A stretch of DNA of 64,000 bases from assembly GCF_014202475.1 (NCBI RefSeq), contig NZ_JACHGV010000009.1, positions 186,001 through 250,000 of the forward strand. The letters are read 5' to 3'. The stretch's first letter is position 1, and each line of letters opens with the position of its first letter. Below the pieces are notes generated by a model. That model did no database searches and was not told the origin of the DNA. It saw nothing but the letters and a program-made list of their open reading frames with translations. Shown here in pieces: positions 58,308-64,000 of the stretch. Source of the stretch: Streptomyces paradoxus. GTDB lineage: Bacteria; Actinomycetota; Actinomycetes; Streptomycetales; Streptomycetaceae. The translations under genes and the position numbers were made by a program.

Positions 58308-59237
58308 GTGAACACCCTGCCGCAGCAGCTGGCCAACGGGCTGCTTCTAGGCTCGATGTACGGGCTGATCGCCATCGGCTACACGATGGTGTACGGCATC
58401 GTCCAGCTCATCAACTTCGCGCACGGCGAGATCTTCATGACCGGGGCCTTCGGCGCCCTCACGGTCTACTTCTACATCCTCCCCGACGGCACCTCGATGG
58501 CCCTCGCCGTACCCCTCATGCTCCTCGGCGGAGCCATCGTCGCCATCCTCATAGCCGTCGGAGCGGAACGGTTCGCCTACCGACCACTGCGCGGAGCACC
58601 ACGCCTGGCACCGCTCATCACCGCCATCGGCCTCTCCCTGGCCCTCCAGGAGGTCGTGCGCAACTTCTACCCCGGCGCCGACCGCGCCCGCGCCTTCCCC
58701 GGCCTCGACGCCACCCACGACATCGGCTCCGTCACCATCAAGGACGCCGACATCTTCCTCATCCTCGCCGCCGTCCTCTGCATGGCCGCCCTCGCCTTCT
58801 TCGTGCGCCGCAGCCGCACCGGCCGCGCCATGCAGGCCACCGCGCAGGACCCCGACACCGCACAGCTCATGGGCATCGACACCAACCGCATCATCGTCAT
58901 CGCCTTCGCCATCGGCGGCTTCTTCGCCGCCGTCGCCGCCGTCGCCTACGGACTCAAGTACGGCAACGTCGACTACCGCATGGGCTTCCTGATGGGCCTC
59001 AAGGCCTTCACCGCGGCCGTCCTCGGCGGCATCGGCAACATCTACGGCGCCATGCTCGGCGGTGTCGTCCTCGGCGTCGCCGAAACCCTCGCCTCGGCCT
59101 ACATCGACGAGATCCCCGGCATGAGCCAGCTCGGCGGCCAGAGCTGGGCGAACGTCTGGGCCTTCTGCCTCCTCATCCTCGTGCTCCTCTTCAGGCCACA
59201 GGGCCTGCTCGGCGAGCGCGTCGCGGACAGGGCGTGA
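58308..59237 (+). CDS. livH: branched-chain amino acid ABC transporter permease LivH
   Basis: The product is 309 residues with about eight membrane helices. The family N-terminus NTLPQQLANGLLLGSMYGLI is followed by the conserved MVYGIVQLINFAHGEIFMTG. The EAA-like loop RRSRTGRAMQATAQDPDTAQ contacts the ATPases. The GTG start is preceded by a GGAGG at 58293-58297. The next gene starts five bases after the stop. Confidence 0.95.
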   Translation: MNTLPQQLANGLLLGSMYGLIAIGYTMVYGIVQLINFAHGEIFMTGAFGALTVYFYILPDGTSMALAVPLMLLGGAIVAILIAVGAERFAYRPLRGAPRLAPLITAIGLSLALQEVVRNFYPGADRARAFPGLDATHDIGSVTIKDADIFLILAAVLCMAALAFFVRRSRTGRAMQATAQDPDTAQLMGIDTNRIIVIAFAIGGFFAAVAAVAYGLKYGNVDYRMGFLMGLKAFTAAVLGGIGNIYGAMLGGVVLGVAETLASAYIDEIPGMSQLGGQSWANVWAFCLLILVLLFRPQGLLGERVADRA

Positions 59238-59241
59238 TCAC

Positions 59242-61056
59242 ATGACCGAGACGACCAAGACCCCGACGCCGGACGCCGCCCCCACCCCGACGCCCGCACT
59301 GCGCGGTCTCATCCCGCTGCCCCCCGCGGCCGCCCGCGGCCTCCTGCTCGCCGGCGGCATCGCCACCGCCGCCTCCGCGTTCCTCGCCTGGACCTGGACC
59401 GCCGAATTCCCGGGCGACCTCACCATCAACGGCTACCCCGGTGGCCTGCAGTGGCTGACCTTCACCGCCGGCATCCTCACCGCCCTGTTCGCCCTCGCCT
59501 CCTACGGCGTCCCCGGACTCGGCTGGCTGCTGCCCGCCCGCAACAACGCACCGCTCGCCCTCACCGCCCTCGGCGGCTTCGCCGTCACCTGGTTCACCGT
59601 CATCGCCATCAGCACCAAACTCGGCGGCGTCGTCAACCTCGAACCCGGCGGCTGGATCGCGGCCATCGCCTCCCTGCTGCCCGTCATCGGCGCCTTCGCC
59701 CTCCCCCAGGAGCGCACCGGCACCGACGGCACCAAGGAAGCCGTCAAGGCCTACCTCGCCAAGCCCGAGCGCATCCCCGCCCCCCAGGCCACCGCGCCCT
59801 GGATCCAGCGGGCCGTCATCACCGTGGTCACCATCATCGGCCTCGGCGTCTTCACCTACGGCATCGACACCGAGTACGGCGAACTCTTCGTCGGCTACCT
59901 CTTCGTCGTCACCTTCGCGGTCTGGGCCCTGCACACCGCAGGCCTCCTCGACCGCTTCTCCGCACTCGTCGCCGCCAACCGCAGCTTCACCCTCGCCATG
60001 GGCTTCGCCGCGGCCATCGCCTTCCCCTTCACCCAGACCGACGACCACTACGCCAACATCGGCGTCAACATCCTGATCTTCGGGACCGTGGCCCTCGGCC
60101 TCAACATCGTCGTCGGCCTCGCCGGACTCCTCGACCTCGGATACGTCGCCTTCCTCGGCGTCGGCGCCTACACCGCCGCCCTCGTCTCCGGCTCCGAGTT
60201 CTCCACCATCTCCGGCGTCCACCTGCCCTTCTGGGCCTCCGCCCTGGCCGGCGCCGCCGCCTCCCTCGTCTTCGGCGTCCTCATCGGCGCCCCGACCCTG
60301 CGGCTGCGCGGCGACTACCTCGCCATCGTCACCCTCGGCTTCGGAGAGATCTTCCGCATCGCCGTCAACAACATGGACGGCCAGTCCGGACCCGACGTCA
60401 CCAACGGCCCCAACGGCATCCCCTCCATCCCCGACCTGAAGCTCCTCGGCTTCAACTTCGGGCAGTCGCACGACATCGGCGGCTTCACCCTCGGCCGGTT
60501 CGCCAACTACTACCTGCTGATGGTCCTCATCATGGCCATCGTGGTCCTGGTCTACACGCGTGCAGCGGACTCCCGCATCGGCCGCTCCTGGATCGCCATC
60601 CGCGAAGACGAGACCGCCGCCACCGCCATGGGCATCAACGGCTTCCGCGTCAAGCTCGTCGCCTTCGCCCTCGGCGCCGCCCTCGCCGGCCTCGCCGGCA
60701 CCGTCAGCGCCCACGTCACCTACAGCGTCGTCCCCACGCCCTACCAGTTCGCCGGCTCCACCCCGCCCAACTCCGCGTTCCTCCTGGCCGCGGTCGTCCT
60801 CGGCGGCATGGGCACGGTCGCAGGGCCCCTCCTCGGCGCGGCCCTGCTCTACCTCCTCCCGGAGAAGCTCGTCTTCCTCCAGGAGAAGTCGCTCCTCGCC
60901 TTCGGCGTCGCGCTCATCCTCCTGATGCGCTTCCGCCCCGAAGGCATCATCGCCAACCGCCGGCGCCAGCTCGAATTCCACGAGACCGGCCAACTCGACG
61001 TACCCAAACAAACCACGCTGACCGACGAACCGGCCGTCACCAAGGCGGGGGCGTAA
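59242..61056 (+). CDS. livM: branched-chain amino acid ABC transporter permease LivM with long N-terminal extension
   Basis: The product is 604 residues, about 200 more than a typical LivM. The canonical permease begins near residue 255 (NILIFGTVALGLNIVVGLAG, DLGYVAFLGVGAYTAAL), with the ATPase-contact loop SRIGRSWIAIREDETAATAM. The first 190 residues hold about four extra membrane helices after a Pro/Thr-rich start, and a charged cytoplasmic loop (GTDGTKEAVKAYLAKPERIP). E. coli LivM has a smaller N-terminal extension. The role of this part is unknown. Confidence 0.93.
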   Translation: MTETTKTPTPDAAPTPTPALRGLIPLPPAAARGLLLAGGIATAASAFLAWTWTAEFPGDLTINGYPGGLQWLTFTAGILTALFALASYGVPGLGWLLPARNNAPLALTALGGFAVTWFTVIAISTKLGGVVNLEPGGWIAAIASLLPVIGAFALPQERTGTDGTKEAVKAYLAKPERIPAPQATAPWIQRAVITVVTIIGLGVFTYGIDTEYGELFVGYLFVVTFAVWALHTAGLLDRFSALVAANRSFTLAMGFAAAIAFPFTQTDDHYANIGVNILIFGTVALGLNIVVGLAGLLDLGYVAFLGVGAYTAALVSGSEFSTISGVHLPFWASALAGAAASLVFGVLIGAPTLRLRGDYLAIVTLGFGEIFRIAVNNMDGQSGPDVTNGPNGIPSIPDLKLLGFNFGQSHDIGGFTLGRFANYYLLMVLIMAIVVLVYTRAADSRIGRSWIAIREDETAATAMGINGFRVKLVAFALGAALAGLAGTVSAHVTYSVVPTPYQFAGSTPPNSAFLLAAVVLGGMGTVAGPLLGAALLYLLPEKLVFLQEKSLLAFGVALILLMRFRPEGIIANRRRQLEFHETGQLDVPKQTTLTDEPAVTKAGA

Positions 61057-61061
61057 CCACG

Positions 61062-61933
<872 letters not shown>

Positions 61934-61937
<4 letters not shown>

Positions 61938-62650
61938 CCGCACTCCTCGAAGTCGAGGACCTCCGGGTCTCCTACGGCAAGATCGAAGCCGTCAAGGGCA
62001 TCTCCTTCAGCGTCGAAGCCGGCCAGGTCGTCACCCTCATCGGCACCAACGGCGCCGGCAAGACGACCACCCTGCGCACGCTGTCGGGCCTGCTGAAGCC
62101 GACGTCCGGGAAGATCCTCTTCGACGGCAAGCCCCTGAACGGGGTCCCCGCCCACAAGATCGTCTCCCTGGGCCTGGCCCACTCCCCCGAAGGCCGGCAC
62201 ATCTTCCCGCGCCTCACCATCGCGGAGAACCTCCAGCTCGGAGCGTTCCTCCGCAAGGACAAGGAAGGCATCGAGAAGGACATCCAGCGCGCCTACGACC
62301 TCTTCCCCATCCTCGGGGAACGCCGCAAGCAGGCGGCGGGAACCCTGTCGGGCGGCGAACAGCAGATGCTCGCCATGGGCCGCGCCCTGATGTCCCAGCC
62401 CAAGCTCCTCATGCTCGACGAGCCCTCCATGGGCCTCTCCCCGATCATGATGCAGAAGATCATGGCGACGATCTCGGAGCTGAAGTCCCAGGGCACGACG
62501 ATCCTGCTCGTCGAACAGAACGCCCAGGCCGCGCTGTCCCTGGCGGACCAGGGCCACGTCATGGAGGTCGGCAACGTCGTCCTCTCCGGCACCGGGCAGG
62601 ACCTGCTCCACGACGAGTCGGTACGCAAGGCGTACCTGGGCGAGGACTGA
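61934..62650 (+). CDS. livF: branched-chain amino acid ABC transporter ATP-binding protein LivF
   Basis: The product is 238 residues. Walker A is GTNGAGKTTTLRTLSG, the signature is LSGGEQQMLAMGRALM and Walker B is LLMLDEPSMGLSP. It begins with a GTG inside the LivG stop. This is the last gene of the livKHMGF operon; a perfect hairpin follows within 22 bases of the stop. Confidence 0.95.
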
Positions 62651-62670
62651 GGTCCCGCGCCGCCGTACGC

Positions 62671-62716
62671 CGAGAGGCCCGCGTCCCTTCCGTTCGGAAG
62701 GGACGCGGGCCTCTCG
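62671..62716. terminator. bidirectional terminator between livF and pdtaR
   Basis: A perfect 21-bp stem (62671-62691 with 62696-62716) encloses the tetraloop GTTC. It lies between the convergent livF and pdtaR genes, ending 10 bases from the pdtaR stop, and could serve both. Confidence 0.92.
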
Positions 62717-62726
62717 CGTCGCGTTC

Positions 62727-63383
62727 TCAGCCCTTGTTGGCCTTCTTCTCGTCGGCGTCCTGAATGACCGCCTCCGCGACCTGCTGCATCGACATCCGGC
62801 GATCCATCGACGTCTTCTGGATCCACCGGAAAGCAGCCGGCTCCGACAGCCCGTACTCCGTCTGCAGAATCGACTTCGCCCGGTCCACCAGCTTGCGCGT
62901 CTCCAGCCGGAGCGTGAGGTCGGCGACCTCCTTCTCCAGCTCCTTCAGCTCCGTGAACCGCGAGACGGCCATCTCGATCGCCGGCACGACGTCGGTCTTG
63001 CTGAACGGCTTCACGAGATAAGCCATGGCACCCGCGTCCCGAGCGCGCTCCACCAGATCCCGCTGCGAGAACGCGGTCAGCATCAGCACCGGCGCGATGC
63101 TCTCCTCCGCGATCTTCTCCGCCGCGGAGATACCGTCCAGCTTCGGCATCTTCACGTCGAGAATGACGAGGTCCGGCCGGTGCTCACGGGCCAGCTCCAC
63201 CGCCTGCTCACCGTCCCCGGCCTCACCGACGACGGTGTAGCCCTCCTCCTCCAGCATCTCTTTGAGATCGAGCCGGATCAGCGCCTCGTCCTCGGCGATG
63301 ACGACCCGCGTCGTCATCGGAGGCACGTGCGACTTGTCCTCTTCAGGCACGTCAACAGGCTGGGGCGACTCGGGGGCACTCAC
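62727..63383 (-). CDS. pdtaR: ANTAR-domain response regulator (PdtaR)
   Basis: The product is 218 residues. An N-terminal receiver domain (about 25-140) has RVVIAEDEALIRLDLKEML and the phosphoacceptor Asp in VILDVKMPKLDG, with the conserved Lys in AYLVKPFSK. A coiled segment and a C-terminal ANTAR RNA-binding domain follow (about 150-215; RAKSILQTEYGLSEPAAFRW, MSMQQVAEAV). ANTAR proteins bind dual-hexaloop RNA structures to prevent termination. In mycobacteria PdtaR is paired with the histidine kinase PdtaS; no kinase lies next to it here. The GTG at 63383 follows AAGGAG. Confidence 0.93.
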   Translation of the reverse strand: MSAPESPQPVDVPEEDKSHVPPMTTRVVIAEDEALIRLDLKEMLEEEGYTVVGEAGDGEQAVELAREHRPDLVILDVKMPKLDGISAAEKIAEESIAPVLMLTAFSQRDLVERARDAGAMAYLVKPFSKTDVVPAIEMAVSRFTELKELEKEVADLTLRLETRKLVDRAKSILQTEYGLSEPAAFRWIQKTSMDRRMSMQQVAEAVIQDADEKKANKG

Positions 63384-63485
63384 GTGGGCTCCTTGGTAGG
63401 GGCAGGCCGGTACTGCTCCCAAGAGCGTACCTAGCTGCGGTATGGTGGTCAGGCAGTGGGTCGAGGTCAACCTTGGATTCACCGG

Positions 63486-63560
63486 GCCCCGGTAGCCCAA
63501 TTGGCAGCAGGCAATGGATTCAAAACCCATACAGTGTCGGTTCGAGTCCGACCCGGGGCA
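63486..63560 (+). tRNA. class I-like tRNA with CAA anticodon (tRNA-Leu by anticodon)
   Basis: A 75-base cloverleaf can be drawn: acceptor GCCCCGG (63486-63492) with CCGGGGC (63553-63559); D arm from 63495; anticodon stem ATGGA/CCCAT (63514-63518, 63526-63530) with an A-C mismatch at its loop-closing pair; loop TTCAAAA with anticodon CAA (63521-63523); variable region of only five bases (63531-63535); T arm GTCGG-TTCGAGT-CCGAC; and discriminator A at 63560. CCA is not encoded. CAA reads UUG leucine codons, but bacterial leucine tRNAs are class II with a long variable arm. The short arm and the mismatch are therefore anomalous. Confidence 0.75.
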
Positions 63561-63592
63561 CTTTTCCTTGGTTTCCAAGGTCGCCACTTCGA

Positions 63593-63628
63593 AGCGGATG
63601 TCCACGTTCTCGTGAACATCCGCTTTTT
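63593..63628 (+). terminator. intrinsic terminator after the tRNA
   Basis: AGCGGATGT (63593-63601) pairs with ACATCCGCT (63616-63624). An inner CACG/CGTG forms after one mismatch around a TTCT loop, and a run of five T follows. A smaller hairpin (CCTTGG-TTT-CCAAGG, 63566-63580) precedes it. Confidence 0.85.
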
Positions 63629-63666
63629 GCTGCGTGTCGACGTGATCACAGTTCCACAGTGGCCCC

Positions 63667-64000
63667 ATGTACGACCTCAGCACACGCAAGCGAGCGCTCG
63701 CGCTGGTGGCCCAGGGCCGAAGCCTGAATTCGGCGAGCCGGGAAACAGGCATTTCACGGGCCGCGATCCGCTCCTGGCAGGACCGCATCGAGCCGCGCCC
63801 TCGTATGCCACATCCCGACCCCGGCCCGCCCTCTGACGAGTCCGCATACGCATACCTGCTGGGCCTCTACCTCGGTGACGGTTGCATCAGCCCCCACCCT
63901 CGTGGCGGCTACTACCTCAGGATTGCTTGCGCGGACGTCTGGCCCGGGCTCATCGAGGAGTGCCGCGAGGCCATCGGGAAAGTGCGCCCGGGTGTGGGCG
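63667..64000 (+). CDS. HTH + LAGLIDADG endonuclease-like protein, partial (C-terminus beyond the right edge)
   Basis: The frame opens with ATG at 63667 and is uninterrupted to the edge, giving 111 residues. Residues 6-38 form a resolvase/transposase-like helix-turn-helix (STRKRALALVAQGRSLNSAS, ETGISRAAIRSWQ). Residues 62-74 carry the LAGLIDADG helix AYLLGLYLGDGCI with the catalytic-type Asp-Gly, followed by YYLRIACADVWPGLIEECRE. Its codon use includes many A- and T-ending codons (ACA, CGA, AAT, ATT, TCA), unlike its neighbours, which suggests transfer. It begins about 100 bases after the unusual tRNA and outside any intron or intein. No strong ribosome-binding site is seen. Confidence 0.72.
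   Translation, partial: MYDLSTRKRALALVAQGRSLNSASRETGISRAAIRSWQDRIEPRPRMPHPDPGPPSDESAYAYLLGLYLGDGCISPHPRGGYYLRIACADVWPGLIEECREAIGKVRPGVG

Overview
The window is chromosomal DNA from a high-GC actinomycete, almost certainly a Streptomyces. Third codon positions are almost all G or C, GTG and TTG starts are common, and several families typical of the genus occur here (DUF397/XRE-DUF5753 pairs, PF04672-type methyltransferases, SPW_0924, an MHYT sensor, an ANTAR regulator, a four-repeat ribosomal protein S1). From memory, the order glycerophosphodiesterase, rpsA, polA, liv operon, pdtaR resembles the conserved core of the S. coelicolor chromosome around SCO1968-SCO2013. I could not run a search to confirm this.

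Layout. 1-12 kb: a partial MHYT membrane sensor, a secreted glycerophosphodiesterase behind a PHO-box-like repeat, a DNA-alkyl repair protein, a pseudouridine catabolism pair (psuG and a PfkB kinase), a CorA-type Mg channel, a CBS protein, a P-loop-less kinase-like protein, DUF2293 and DUF1772 proteins, and a glutamate-synthase small subunit without its large subunit. 11.7-19.5 kb: an AhpD-like protein divergent from a MocR regulator, a PF04672 methyltransferase, a DUF397/XRE/ATP-binding regulatory module around a palindrome, an ABC exporter and a 60-residue protein. 19.7-33 kb: a deaminase-type amidohydrolase, an EEP-family hydrolase, a FUSC membrane protein divergent from a membrane-anchored expansin, a nucleotidyltransferase, RidA, a beta-helix protein, an NCS1 transporter/Asp-Glu racemase operon facing a GntR regulator across a perfect operator palindrome, an Fe-S uracil-DNA glycosylase and an ArsR/MFS pair.

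33-52 kb is largely housekeeping: an S4 RNA-binding protein, DoxX, two methyltransferases, coaE, PAC2, rpsA with its promoter, structured leader and terminator, hrpB, DUF3068, a lytic transglycosylase, DUF4184, a repeat-containing hypothetical and polA. 52-62.7 kb: an FdhF/YdeP oxidoreductase, a PaaI thioesterase, a secreted trypsin-like protease, about 0.8 kb of repeat-bearing noncoding DNA, and the complete branched-chain amino acid ABC operon (livK, attenuator-like terminator, livHMGF).

The right end holds the ANTAR regulator pdtaR. After it comes an unusual short (class I) tRNA with a CAA anticodon, a tRNA terminator, and the start of an HTH + LAGLIDADG endonuclease-like gene with less GC-biased codons than its neighbours. 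This tRNA/LAGLIDADG pair is the most unusual locus in the window. Other points of interest are the rpsA leader that hides its own ribosome-binding sequence, the alternative-pairing leader before the expansin gene, and several operator-like palindromes.
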